Shown here piece after piece: positions 56,401 to 63,973 of a DNA stretch of 64,000 nucleotides (position 1 is the stretch's first letter; each line of letters starts with the position of its first letter). The position numbers and the translations under genes are program-made. The notes beneath the pieces are model-generated. The model did no database searches. It saw only the letters and a program-made list of their open reading frames with translations, and was not told where the DNA came from. The stretch comes from JBBATK01 sp044228685 (lineage in GTDB: Bacteria > Bacteroidota > Ignavibacteria > Kapaibacteriales > NICIL-2), in assembly GCA_044228685.1 (NCBI GenBank), contig JBGAUL010000002.1, positions 208,437-272,436 of the forward strand, in the 5' to 3' direction.

Positions 56401-57756
56401 AACAGACAACGTCATTACTTGCAAGGTGAGTGTCCGGCTGGATCAATCAACCTCATGGTCGATCGCAGTGATCTCTTCTACGCCTCACGTGGTTTGAGCC
56501 GTTACGAGTACAAGGTCAGATACGTAAAACTTCCCGGCAACGTTCGCACCGAAGCTTCCGACTGGTCCTACGCTCCGGGTCCGCCGCCACTCGCTATTGG
56601 CGAACGTCCCGTATCTCCGTCGCGTATGAGTGGTGGTTACATTTCCTACACCATTCCGAGCTTGGAGAACAACACCATTTATGCTGTGCAGATTATTCGT
56701 CGTAAGCTGGAGTTGAGTTCGTCTCTGCGAACCGTCGGACTCGGTGCAGGCAACCGCGGAACTCCAACCATCAACGTTCCCGCTTCCACATTAGGTGGAA
56801 GTGCGATTGCCAATATCGGTCTTACTCGAGCAGTTTTATCAAGCACCATTTATGCTCGTCTTGGCAACACTGTTTCCATCAACGCGACGCGTATTTCCGG
56901 ATTCAATCTCGCACGACAAGTAGCGGATAATGAAAACTTACTCTATCTCTATTTCTTCAAAACCAGTCGTCATAATACACTCGAACAAAAGGTCAACAGC
57001 ATCAACAACACCGCAACGAATGCTGTACCGCCATTTCTCAACATGCAGCTCCTCAACGCCTATTTCAGCGGTCCTGAACTTGTAGATCCTGCAGATGTTG
57101 AGGATCAAACGATTGAGGTATCCGGACGACAATACTTGATTCATCCGCTCATCAGCGTCAGTGCACGCACCCGCGGCGACGAGTGGCACAGCAAGTTCAC
57201 AGAGCCACAGATTTACAACGAGTTTACATTCATTCGATCACTTCTTGGTTCTAGCTACCGATATCAAACCATGTTTGATCGCATAGCGCGCACGAGCACG
57301 ATGGCGACGACTCAGGCAACGGCGAATCCACTGCAGGATTATGAGATTAGTGCAGTGGGTGATCCCAGCATGCAACGTCAATTGCAAATGCTCTCACGCA
57401 TTGCATCGCAACTGCGCTACAACCCTGTTCCGGGCGGTGGAGTAAGCGGAATGGGCTTAGCCACGAGTGCCTACTCTGAACCTTCCGGATGGAAAATCAC
57501 CTACGAACAACCTGTGTTTATCCCATTCGATTTTGGTGAGCTGCGCACACGAGCACTTGCACTTATTAGTATGTACTGCGGTGGTGGTGACGTTGGCTTC
57601 ACGCCGCAGGAGTGCGCTCACTTACGTCGCATTGCAAACCAAAGCTATGTTCTTCCACTCCACGGACAATACTCGCTGAGTTTCAAATACGACTACTACG
57701 CTTGTCTTGATCCGGATTCACCAATGCGTTCATTCACAAAACGATTTACCTACTAA
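50401..57756 (+). CDS. Giant secreted protein (2451 residues) of a Bacteroidota surface-protein type
   Basis: The protein has a signal peptide (MKKLNSLFLLLLLSIFSNTA, cleavage near HAQ). A beta domain begins VNVSVRRPVPLSLSTWRTDP. Four or so FN3-like modules follow, with PPVLIYPVNIFDLNVNTAQT, PVNPEPANNATVDDGSNLSL and IQPVAPENRATISGGPHVRF. A Gly/Ser linker lies near residue 295. A very long central beta-rich body (about 750-1830) contains FRGGVQVEFNNIQVNDEAQM and GFYGFGGGAWYNMRR near 1452. A Ser/Pro/Gly linker is at about 1282-1304, and the C-terminal FN3-like modules are preceded by EISPANGSTDVSIGVEPAIA. It resembles large exported Bacteroidota proteins of unknown function, possibly the TANFOR-like group, which I cannot verify. 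There is no T9SS sorting tail. It is flanked by the barrel and FN3 genes. Confidence 0.8.
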   Translation: MKKLNSLFLLLLLSIFSNTAMHAQDAVVNVSVRRPVPLSLSTWRTDPSVVTVSVTATRDLNNFVIGFEILNTTTGQSAHTDNAHACMPVFSIRRGETRVINGPQLICNNAINADPDLQRSVASAGAIPEGDYSYCVHLIESDRRTEISTTGRLCDYFTIVWPNPPVLIYPVNIFDLNVNTAQTFTWQPALPLAPGTSAQYRIRVVGVVDGQEARTALDAATASETVLDEFVPTTSKVFTPNFAPFVDLIGRSVPRFTRFAWQIQVVDQYRMPIATRGGTQGKSEIGLFDFTRSSSGGGGGSTAGASCVNPMTLTAYFPAATDTIPWLPPHLIVQWGPWCSEVRNMQYTLHVRERGGSALTDNSRDLNWRSGILSAQGLSAGQEDRARLIITNWRTESGSVAPLNASLRRGPAYDWNVDAQFVRSENGAEQTRTANTSTQSFSIGLKMPVNPEPANNATVDDGSNLSLLYDIPAPAQSMYTPNDLMNVMGRGSASMDFGIAYEVVRVKVSRNRDMSSAIASQTTVSPRYNIVTGDNPADLFGRKRMDHLNLSAGTYYWQVEYCNPEDTNRIYRQGPVWQFNIGGSPIDPRECFRIQPVAPENRATISGGPHVRFSISTNPPTNLNAVRGGRLQIWEMASASEDPATVKGRPALVDERFSGHEAAAIVASSGIGSSSSRSYYNLPFVNGSAPYRFEAHNNTTYLWVFTMQVDGATIRNDGQRCTLSEISSSDGIFTYREGCSDACIAAAPSSTTPSSRTFNIGDDIRVGQFTAHLTRVSGTGSSLSGAATVNIPVFRGGVQVEFNNIQVNDEAQMFEGEMRAVQAPSSPINASVANDLGTALGLTSSQVTSLHGIASDATRLVSNLAMGTPVNLPIGFDRVIEGQRVVIGIIGMVFKPREARLNAALSFPMPAFGPGERIGFGARNICFYPGGFGRDFDIGLVDDLGYTASDTSWSFHFLAPREASGSVRADSGTFARFGCNGFEFIRVKAEVNFPRTWIKKVETDGSVNETDHAKATFTTLIRASGEFIAEATMDKFTPAGAPDFVMECDTIVLDFSDHDNPSTIHFPERYRGSTDNTWRGFYMHRLFMQLPSQLRTFSEDRPMKLGIQDMIIDRTGLSLSVRLENVIQYPRGNFGEWGASIDTIGVDLVSSSLERGFLSGRFQIPISDSALDYSAVIARAASGSGVEFRFNIRPRDTINARLWVAQLTLDPTSYIRLTANSARFQAEANFSGALSIVGDVGSVHGVRFGGISFQNFHIQSVEPYVRVEHWSFASPQHGFAMSPSPEPSPDESSGSAGSGGGVSGFPVSIGNINIVSRSASGGLPGLGIQFTLSVNLQPGNNAISGGATFSIWSKVVVGSGPMHIDFDGFQLDSVGIHADFGAVIVNGQLRIYNQDPTFGDGFRGSVQANFVHMVEISATIQFGSVHDYRYWYVDARAVLATGIPVFPGVGFYGFGGGAWYNMRRVVRSEADARRGIAQTGSSDSTDRASSAPPGATNSGERYEPFHSDAGESFGFYAMVTMGTMPKSDAFNCDVRLEISFIGGAINEIRLRGDGYMLADVMHRPDAKVTIVADIYYNFPDRIFHGDFDVTINAAVVTGHGHAVMHFAPTTWYIKVGDPEREKIHVTIADLVEIQAYLMCGLDLPNTMVVPPEVVAICGMPPAARGMEQLSRGDGFAFGASASMNVEARFLIFYASVQLLFGFDVSLMNYGSAARCEGTGAPMGVNGWYARGQLYARLGLAVGIDVDLGFVSGRYEILSAEIAAILQAGLPNPTWMSGAFGGRYSILGGLISGSFNFQFKVGEECRLPVESGLSNIDLINEISPANGSTDVSIGVEPAIASNFLLERPFEILELDPNDGNTYIRTYRVRIREFRLNQEVAGAAVACLPARVDANDRHYAILSPSNVLRPNRARYTATATVYGQRFDDAAALSSNDISAADSNRYRSRISAYITNDRYWINAMRQGGSRRGEPIAQTVSSTFTTETLPDSLRPSDVYLAYPRNRQRHYLQGECPAGSINLMVDRSDLFYASRGLSRYEYKVRYVKLPGNVRTEASDWSYAPGPPPLAIGERPVSPSRMSGGYISYTIPSLENNTIYAVQIIRRKLELSSSLRTVGLGAGNRGTPTINVPASTLGGSAIANIGLTRAVLSSTIYARLGNTVSINATRISGFNLARQVADNENLLYLYFFKTSRHNTLEQKVNSINNTATNAVPPFLNMQLLNAYFSGPELVDPADVEDQTIEVSGRQYLIHPLISVSARTRGDEWHSKFTEPQIYNEFTFIRSLLGSSYRYQTMFDRIARTSTMATTQATANPLQDYEISAVGDPSMQRQLQMLSRIASQLRYNPVPGGGVSGMGLATSAYSEPSGWKITYEQPVFIPFDFGELRTRALALISMYCGGGDVGFTPQECAHLRRIANQSYVLPLHGQYSLSFKYDYYACLDPDSPMRSFTKRFTY

Positions 57757-57766
57757 GATCACTCTC

Positions 57767-59908
57767 ATGAAAGTTGTATGCGTTCTTATCGCACTCTGTC
57801 TGATTATCCATTCGATGGATGCTCAGAACAAAAAGAGTAGTTCGAAGACCAATAGCGAGCGAAGCGTCGACACTACACAGGTCGATGATGATCTAGCGCG
57901 CACGGCATCCATTCGGGCACTGAGTCGCAATGGTGTTGATTCCATCGTGATTCGCTGGGCTCCAACGAAGGCCGGCGCATGGTTTACGTACAACACAATT
58001 GGTTACGTCGTGGAACGAGGCGACGTCAGCAATGACGAGGCTAAGAACGTCACGCGCTTTCAAGTAATCAACAAACAAACAATCAAAGCCTGGACCTTGG
58101 ACGAGTTCAAGTCGCGCATCAATTCAACACATAAGTATGCGGCAATTGCAGCGCAATGTCTTTATGGCAAAGTCTCAATTCCTCAGCCCGGTTCAGATGG
58201 CAGCGTCAACAGCCTGGCACTAGCTGCGCAAGAGCTCGACAACAAGTTTGCCTTTGCGATGTATGCTGCCGACAACGACATCCTCGCTGCCGAAGCACTT
58301 GGTTTGCGTTTTGTTGACCGTAACATTCAGCGCGGTCATGAATATGTCTACCGCATACGTTCTGTGCGACAGAGCGAGCGCTATCTCATCGACACCGCCT
58401 ATGTGAGTGCCAAAGCAGAAGCTGCCGAAGCACTTATGCCGCCGATGAATCTTAGCGCGACCGAGGAGCACGGTCAGGTCACTCTTCGCTGGAAAAACAT
58501 ACCCGTTCTACCCTACTCCGGATTCAACGTCTATCGTCGTGATGCACAAGGCAAGGAGATCTTACTCAACTCCACGCCAATCAGTGCAGTTCAAAATCCG
58601 AAGTTCAATCAAACTATGGAGCCGTACTATGTTGATACCACTTGTGGGTTCTATGCAAAGCACAGCTACTTCGTTCGAGGCATATCAGCATTTGCAGAGT
58701 TGAGTCAGGCAAGTAGTGTTGAAGCAATGGGCCGTGACCGCAGCGCACCACCAACGCCGGTGATGAAGAAGCCCTTGATCTTCAGTAACACAATGGTCCG
58801 TCTTGAGTGGGAGATGCGTGCAGAGGCTAAAGACCTTGCAGGTTTTGTTGTTTTACGCAGCGACTCAGTGGCATCGCGGTTCAAAGCACTGCATGACAAA
58901 CTAGTTCCGGCCAAGACATTCACTTTCCTGGACACGGCTGCCACAGCGGCTGAGCCCTACTATGCTGTACAAGCAGTTGACACAGCCGGAAATGTTTCCG
59001 ATTACTTCACCGCCTACGTCGACATCCACGACACGCTCCCGCCGGCAATGCCGCGAGGTCTTCATGGCTCAATAGATACAAACGGCGTCGTGCGTCTTGT
59101 ATGGAATCTCGGAACTGAAAAGGATCTCTTAGGTTATCGTGTTTTGTGGGCCAACGATACAACGCATGAATTCACGCAGCGCACAAATTTTGTGTTGCAG
59201 GACACCATTATGGTGGACACTATTCAGATCAATACTCTGACGCCATACATTTACTACAAAGTTGTGGCAGTTGATACGCGTTACTTCCATTCGCTGGCTA
59301 CGCCGATTCTTGCGCTTAAGCGACCAGACGTTGTGCCTCCGCAGGCTCCTCAATTCATCGACGTTCGAGTTAGCGATTCAACCGTCATACTTCGTTGGGC
59401 ACGCTCGCGCAGTCATGATCTCAAGAATCACATCCTCTTCAAACGCGCTCAAGGATCTAAAGAGTGGAAGGAACTCGTGCGCTTGGGTGCAATGGATCAA
59501 ATGTATGAGGACAAAACCGTAAACAAACGTAGTACCTATGAGTATCAACTAGTGGCAATAGATAGTACGGGACTTCGTTCGGAGCCATCAGCGGCAGTGC
59601 AGGGGCGTCCTTTCGACACTGGCAAGCGACCAAGTCCCAGCAACATTCGTCTATCCTACGATCCCAAAACCAAGAGCGTCACCGTTCAATGGGAATTCAA
59701 CGCGATGATGTCGGAGAAATACTGGTTCGTGCTGTACAGAGGCTTTGAGGATTTTGATCTGAAGCAAATGCAGGCAATCGATGCGCGACAACTATCAGTG
59801 ACGGATAAAGATCTGGTTGGAAATGGTCGCTATCGCTACGCCGTGAAAGTCATGAGTCCTTATGGAGAATCTCCTTTGAGCGAGATACAGGAAATCATCG
59901 TTCGTTAA
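57767..59908 (+). CDS. Secreted multi-FN3 protein
   Basis: A 713-residue protein with a signal peptide (MKVVCVLIALCLIIHSMDAQ) and a Lys/Ser-rich linker. Five FN3 modules follow, starting near PPMNLSATEEHGQVTLRWKN, PPTPVMKKPLIFSNTMVRLE, PPAMPRGLHGSIDTNGVVRL, PPQAPQFIDVRVSDSTVILR and RPSPSNIRLSYDPKTKSVTV. No catalytic or sorting domain is seen. The ATG at 57767 is chosen because it begins the signal peptide and lies 10 bases after the giant gene; a longer frame from 57707 would overlap that gene. It probably works with the giant protein as an extracellular partner. Confidence 0.8.
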   Translation: MKVVCVLIALCLIIHSMDAQNKKSSSKTNSERSVDTTQVDDDLARTASIRALSRNGVDSIVIRWAPTKAGAWFTYNTIGYVVERGDVSNDEAKNVTRFQVINKQTIKAWTLDEFKSRINSTHKYAAIAAQCLYGKVSIPQPGSDGSVNSLALAAQELDNKFAFAMYAADNDILAAEALGLRFVDRNIQRGHEYVYRIRSVRQSERYLIDTAYVSAKAEAAEALMPPMNLSATEEHGQVTLRWKNIPVLPYSGFNVYRRDAQGKEILLNSTPISAVQNPKFNQTMEPYYVDTTCGFYAKHSYFVRGISAFAELSQASSVEAMGRDRSAPPTPVMKKPLIFSNTMVRLEWEMRAEAKDLAGFVVLRSDSVASRFKALHDKLVPAKTFTFLDTAATAAEPYYAVQAVDTAGNVSDYFTAYVDIHDTLPPAMPRGLHGSIDTNGVVRLVWNLGTEKDLLGYRVLWANDTTHEFTQRTNFVLQDTIMVDTIQINTLTPYIYYKVVAVDTRYFHSLATPILALKRPDVVPPQAPQFIDVRVSDSTVILRWARSRSHDLKNHILFKRAQGSKEWKELVRLGAMDQMYEDKTVNKRSTYEYQLVAIDSTGLRSEPSAAVQGRPFDTGKRPSPSNIRLSYDPKTKSVTVQWEFNAMMSEKYWFVLYRGFEDFDLKQMQAIDARQLSVTDKDLVGNGRYRYAVKVMSPYGESPLSEIQEIIVR

Positions 59909-60005
59909 AAGCGACGCAGTCCAACTAACAATCAAACAAACTCATACAACAGTTGGCTAAAGTCAGAGCGCTTACTCGTATGCGCCTCGCAAAACGATAT
60001 GTGAC

Positions 60006-61004
60006 CTACTTCGTTTTAAGATCCATTTGTTCCATCATTTCCAGCACGTTCTTTCCGTTGCGACAAACAGCATAGGAAAAACCGCTTTGCAGAGCGGCAC
60101 TGCCAATCTCACCTGCACGATTGAGTGCTAGAAACGCAACTTGAAATTCACGCCAGTCAGGTTGTTTGCGCACGATACGTTCGATGGCGATATCGCAGGC
60201 TTCTTGTGGAGATTTTCCCATGCGCATCAATTCGACGATGATCGCGGAGCCAGCTACGCGAATGACAGACTCGCCTTTACCGGTTGCACACGCTCCCCCT
60301 ACTTCATTGTCAACAAACAAACCGGCACCGATGATTGGTGAATCACCAACACGACCGTGGATCTTCCAAGCCAACCCACTTGTGGTGCACGCTCCCGACA
60401 AATTTCCCTTGGCATCTATAGCCAGCATGCCGATAGTATCGTGATTGGATTTGTCGATGTGATTCTTCTTTGAGGGATGATATGCACTCGACTTCAGCCA
60501 TTTCTTCCACTCTTCGCGTGCGAGGTCGGTGAGGAGATTTTGTTTCTTGAATCCGTTATCCAGAGCGAACTGCAGAGCTCCGTCACCAACCAACATCACG
60601 TGCGGAGTTTTCTCCATGACTTTTCGTGCAACGGAAATTGGGTGCATGATGTGCTCAAGACAAGCCACAGAGCCGGCATTGCCGTGTTCGTCCATAATAC
60701 ATGCATCGAGTGTGACGCGTCCATCACGATCCGGAAATCCACCATAACCCACGCTTGTCACTTCCGGATCAGCCTCACTCACGCGAACTCCTGCTTCAAC
60801 TGCATCAAGTGCTGAACCTCCTGCGTTCAGGATTTTCCATGCGGCATCGTTTGCTGCCATACCATGAGGCCAAGTGGACAGTACTATCGGTCCGCTTGTG
60901 ACAGGTGCGAGACGACTCAGCGCCGGCGTGGCACGCACACCTGTTGTTGACAGTAGCGCAGCACTCGACAAAAGAGATGCATTGATAAACTCACGACGTT
61001 TCAC
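60006..61004 (-). CDS. Tat-exported N4-(beta-N-acetylglucosaminyl)-L-asparaginase-like Ntn-hydrolase
   Basis: A 332-residue protein with a twin-arginine signal (MKRREFINASLLSSAALLST) starting with GTG. The Ntn-hydrolase core has GGSALDAVEAGV, VGYGGFPDRDG and the autocleavage/nucleophile motif NHDTIGMLAID, with Thr190 as predicted N-terminal nucleophile. The Arg/Gly binding loop is GRVGDSPIIGAGLFVDNEVG. The family cleaves N-linked GlcNAc-Asn or isoaspartyl/beta-aspartyl bonds. The exact specificity is undetermined, and the exported location is like that of Elizabethkingia-type glycosylasparaginase. It follows the ATP-grasp gene by 54 bases on the same strand, an apparent operon. Confidence 0.85.
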   Translation of the reverse strand: MKRREFINASLLSSAALLSTTGVRATPALSRLAPVTSGPIVLSTWPHGMAANDAAWKILNAGGSALDAVEAGVRVSEADPEVTSVGYGGFPDRDGRVTLDACIMDEHGNAGSVACLEHIMHPISVARKVMEKTPHVMLVGDGALQFALDNGFKKQNLLTDLAREEWKKWLKSSAYHPSKKNHIDKSNHDTIGMLAIDAKGNLSGACTTSGLAWKIHGRVGDSPIIGAGLFVDNEVGGACATGKGESVIRVAGSAIIVELMRMGKSPQEACDIAIERIVRKQPDWREFQVAFLALNRAGEIGSAALQSGFSYAVCRNGKNVLEMMEQMDLKTK

Positions 61005-61058
61005 GCTTCATCCTTGATAGTGTGTAAGTAGACCTGGTGCTCATTGTGCACCACTCAC

Positions 61059-62633
61059 TCAACCGCGATTATCGCACTCCCAATCGAGAACAGCGAGAGT
61101 TTTATCATAGAGTGCTTTGGCGCGTTCGTGAGTACTACCGATGCAGACCAGACCGATCTTACCAAATTCAGAAAGTGCGCCGATGATATGGAACATCACG
61201 CCTTCTTGTGCTGCACCATCGTACATGAGACCATGGAGCATTGCGATGTCGATGAGATCATCAGGTGTAAGACCCTTGTACTTTTCGCTCATGACATTAT
61301 CTGAGGCGAAGTACATACGCACATTACCCGAGGCGGTGTAATACTTGCCGCTATCGGCATCATATTGTCCATCGCTTAGAAACTGCAACATCAAGTAGGG
61401 ATGCGTTGTACCACCTTTGCGCAGATTGATTTCGATTGCATAATTCTCCCACGAACCATCGCTTAGTTGAACGGAGATGAAGTCGATTGCGAAGCGACCG
61501 AGAGCGCCTTTGCTGCTGAGAGCTTTGGCGACTTTGCGACCTTCGACAGCGAGTTGCGGACCGTATGCAGGATCTGCGGGAAAGATCGCGCCGAGGAAGA
61601 CCTGTCCGTCGTCACCACCCAGCAACTGATCATGCGTACTAGCCACTTCGACGCGACCGTTGGGTCCGATGACGCACTGCACTGACGGCGACATCTTCAC
61701 TTCACCTTCAAGAAACTCCTCAACGATACCACCCATGTCGTGGAACTTGCGATAGAACAATTCCAGTGACACAGTTGAAGCAACCGGTTTCAATTGTTGG
61801 TCGAGCGTATCCGCAATTGTTTGCTTCATGCTTGCTGCATCAGCGATCGCGGGATACGAATACATCGCATTGCCATCACCACTAAAGCCGTCATTCATTT
61901 TCACAACAGCTTTGCGCATTGCAGGATAGCGAGTGCGCAGAGTGCAAAGTGCATCGACGATATCGTCTTTTGTATGCAAATCCTCAAAACCGTCCGGCAG
62001 CTTAATACCGCAGTCGCGGAAGATCTTACGCGCACCGGATTTCGAACCTTCATAGAACAACTCCGGATCTGTTCCAAAGAGTGGAATACCCAGTTGCACC
62101 GCAACGGACTTTTCGAGCGGCGTGATGTTGTAACATGTCAAGTGAGTTGTGGCTGGGTCGGTAATCAAATCGCGAACGCGCTGCAGAAAGCGTGGACGTT
62201 CCAGAACTTTTTCACTCAGCGGACGATTCGACATATCGTAGCAGCTCAACATGGTTAGTCTGCTACGGGCGTGATGTCCGGTAATACCCTGCAGCAAGTG
62301 CAAGTAATAATCCACGACCACCGGCGACACCGGCATACTGGTGAGATAGATAACTTTTGTGCGCGGCATACGAAGCATCATCAGCAAGCAAAGCAAGCGT
62401 TCCTCGTAGTGAATAGCGCCACGAATACTCTGCAAGATTTCTCTATCCAGCGTCAGCGAAGGTAGAATGACAACCGTCCGCGGAGCCAAGGGATCCGGAA
62501 AGATCTCCTCGAACTGACGGATCATGTTCTTCTGAATCTCCTCAAACTGCGCATGCTCCTCCACCGACCCCGTCGGATAAACATTCAACGGCATCTGAAA
62601 ACTCTTATGTCCGAGCACAAAGTTGATATCCAT
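61059..62633 (-). CDS. ATP-grasp peptide ligase-like protein (PGM1-like)
   Basis: A protein of about 524 residues with an ATP-grasp core: KAVVKMNDGFSGDGNAMYSY, the metal/ATP-binding EEFLEGEVKMSPSVQCVIGP, and RFAIDFISVQLSDGSWENYA with EINLRKGGTTHPYLML. The C-terminal region (GKYYTASGNVRMYFASDNVM to the end) resembles the PGM1-type C-terminal domain of pheganomycin-like peptide ligases. Such enzymes form amide bonds using acyl-phosphate chemistry; the substrates are unknown. The ATG at 62633 is used. The same frame stays open to a TTG at 62720, next to the REP array, which would add 29 residues. It is cotranscribed with the Ntn-hydrolase at 60006. Confidence 0.78.
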   Translation of the reverse strand: MDINFVLGHKSFQMPLNVYPTGSVEEHAQFEEIQKNMIRQFEEIFPDPLAPRTVVILPSLTLDREILQSIRGAIHYEERLLCLLMMLRMPRTKVIYLTSMPVSPVVVDYYLHLLQGITGHHARSRLTMLSCYDMSNRPLSEKVLERPRFLQRVRDLITDPATTHLTCYNITPLEKSVAVQLGIPLFGTDPELFYEGSKSGARKIFRDCGIKLPDGFEDLHTKDDIVDALCTLRTRYPAMRKAVVKMNDGFSGDGNAMYSYPAIADAASMKQTIADTLDQQLKPVASTVSLELFYRKFHDMGGIVEEFLEGEVKMSPSVQCVIGPNGRVEVASTHDQLLGGDDGQVFLGAIFPADPAYGPQLAVEGRKVAKALSSKGALGRFAIDFISVQLSDGSWENYAIEINLRKGGTTHPYLMLQFLSDGQYDADSGKYYTASGNVRMYFASDNVMSEKYKGLTPDDLIDIAMLHGLMYDGAAQEGVMFHIIGALSEFGKIGLVCIGSTHERAKALYDKTLAVLDWECDNRG

Positions 62634-62728
62634 AGATCTAGCGATTGGTGAAGTCGCAAAATAGTCCAACGAGCCTAATCGTAGAACTGCGTTGCTGAAG
62701 GAAAGAGAGTCCGGTGTCAAGTGGCAGA

Positions 62729-62824
62729 TGAGGTGGGCCTTGATTATGAGATCGTCGTGTCACGACTTTCGTCGTGTGAGGTGGGCCTTGATTATGAGAC
62801 CGTCGTGTCACGACTTTCGTCGTG
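62729..62824. repeat. 48-bp tandem duplication at the edge of the REP array
   Basis: Two copies of a 48-base unit, 62729-62776 and 62777-62824, differ at one base. Each has GAGGTGGGCCTTGATTATGA followed by the first part of the family 2 head. The first copy ends before the head is complete, so the head there is truncated; the second runs into the full array. Confidence 0.85.
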
Positions 62825-63214
62825 ACACCGCAGGAGGCGTGGGAACTCAACCCAAGAATACACCTGCATTCTAACAGAAAGATCCAGACACTTGTATTGA
62901 CCGTCGTGTCACGACTTTCGTCGTGACACCGCAGAAGGCTCGGAAGCTCAACCCAAGAATACGCTCGCATGCCCGTATAAAGCGCCACACTCTGCCCGTC
63001 GTGTCACGACTTTCGTCGTGACACCGCACGAGGCCCGGAAACTCAACCCAAGAATACGCTCGCATGCCGGCACAAAGCTCCACTCTCAAACCGTTGTGTC
63101 ACGACTTTCGTCGTGACACCGCAGAAGGATTGGAAGCTCAACTCAAGAATACACTCGCTCAACAGCAATTCTCTTCGCCCCCTGACCGTCGTGTCACGAC
63201 TTTCGTCGTGACAC
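62805..63214. repeat. Tandem array of REP family 2 palindromes
   Basis: Five heads share perfect arms GTGTCACGAC and GTCGTGACAC with a TTTC loop: 62805-62828, 62906-62929, 63001-63024, 63096-63119 and 63191-63214. A truncated copy is at 62757-62777 and a remnant near 63270. Start-to-start distances are 101, 95, 95 and 95 bases, all in the same orientation. Each head is followed by CGCA and a linker with GGAA(A/G)CTCAAC, then AAGAATAC in most copies. The region 62634-63427 has no supported gene. Confidence 0.88.
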
Positions 63215-63427
63215 CGCAGAGACCTAGAAGCTCAACAAAATCACCTTCACGGAAGGCCCAACTCTCAAGATCGTCGTGTCGCTTCATCTCACCAACGACT
63301 TTTCAACAGCATGTCCAGCCTCTCTACTGGCTGCTCGCAAAAAGTGCATAACCTTCTCTTTCGCACATGAATCCTCTCAGCTACTTTTATTTCAACCGCT
63401 CTAATGTTCAACCAAATCACTTGAACT

Positions 63428-63973
63428 ATGAGCACCCGTATGCGCTTAGGCTTTCACACGAATAACTGTTTCTTTATCACAACGACCTTTCAGATGCACA
63501 AGCACTTGTTTGTGGATGAGAGGTTTTACCGGCAGGCTGCTGAATCGCTGAATTTTTGTTGCGAGAAGTATGACGCAGAGATCTTAGCCTTTGTCTTCAT
63601 GCCAAGTCATATCCACCTCATTGTATTCTTTAACTCAGACCCACGATGTTCTGACTTCATGCGTGATTTCAAGAAGTACACTTCTGTGATGTTCCGTCGC
63701 ATGATTGGCTCCGGCGAGGATACTTCGTTTTTTGAATCTCTTTCATATCAAAAAGGTCGTCAACGGTACAAGGTATGGAGTTCAAGATTCCATGCTATTG
63801 CCATTAGACATCGGACTGTGTTGCTGACTAAAATTCGTTACATCCACGACAACCCTGTGAAAGCCGGTCTGGCGCAGTTGGCAGAAGATTACAATTGGTC
63901 AAGTGCACGATGGTACATCGATCCCGAGTTGAAGACTGTTGTGAGGATTAGACATGCAGCAAGTGTCATTTGA
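63428..63973 (+). CDS. REP-associated tyrosine transposase (RAYT, IS200-like Y1/HUH family)
   Basis: A 181-residue protein of the transposase_REP family. The metal-binding HUH pair is in MPSHIHLIVF (His61, His63). The catalytic Tyr138 lies in IRYIHDNPVKAGL, followed by the RAYT hallmark YNWSSARWY. A helical part with SDFMRDFKKYTSVMF lies between. RAYTs nick and process REP hairpins in single-stranded DNA. Unlike IS200 elements they carry no own end hairpins, and this gene is not flanked by transposon ends; instead the family 2 array ends about 210 bases upstream. All catalytic residues are present, so it may be active. The ATG lacks a clear ribosome binding site. Confidence 0.88.
   Translation: MSTRMRLGFHTNNCFFITTTFQMHKHLFVDERFYRQAAESLNFCCEKYDAEILAFVFMPSHIHLIVFFNSDPRCSDFMRDFKKYTSVMFRRMIGSGEDTSFFESLSYQKGRQRYKVWSSRFHAIAIRHRTVLLTKIRYIHDNPVKAGLAQLAEDYNWSSARWYIDPELKTVVRIRHAASVI

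Noticed and set aside
62638..63089. Overlapping minus-strand frames of 72-116 codons across the family 2 array
   Set aside because: The predicted peptides repeat the same segments because the DNA repeats; there is no start signal or family match.
62805..63214. CRISPR array (regular repeats of about 30 bases with spacers of about 65 bases)
   Set aside because: The spacers are not unique: most share GGAA(A/G)CTCAAC and AAGAATAC at the same place, the period is 95 bases, the repeat is a perfect hairpin, and no cas gene is present. A RAYT gene lies alongside, so these are REP elements.
63428..63973. IS200/IS605 insertion sequence
   Set aside because: YNWSSA and IHDNPVKAGL are typical of RAYTs rather than IS200 transposases, no TnpB partner is present, and no element ends are visible.
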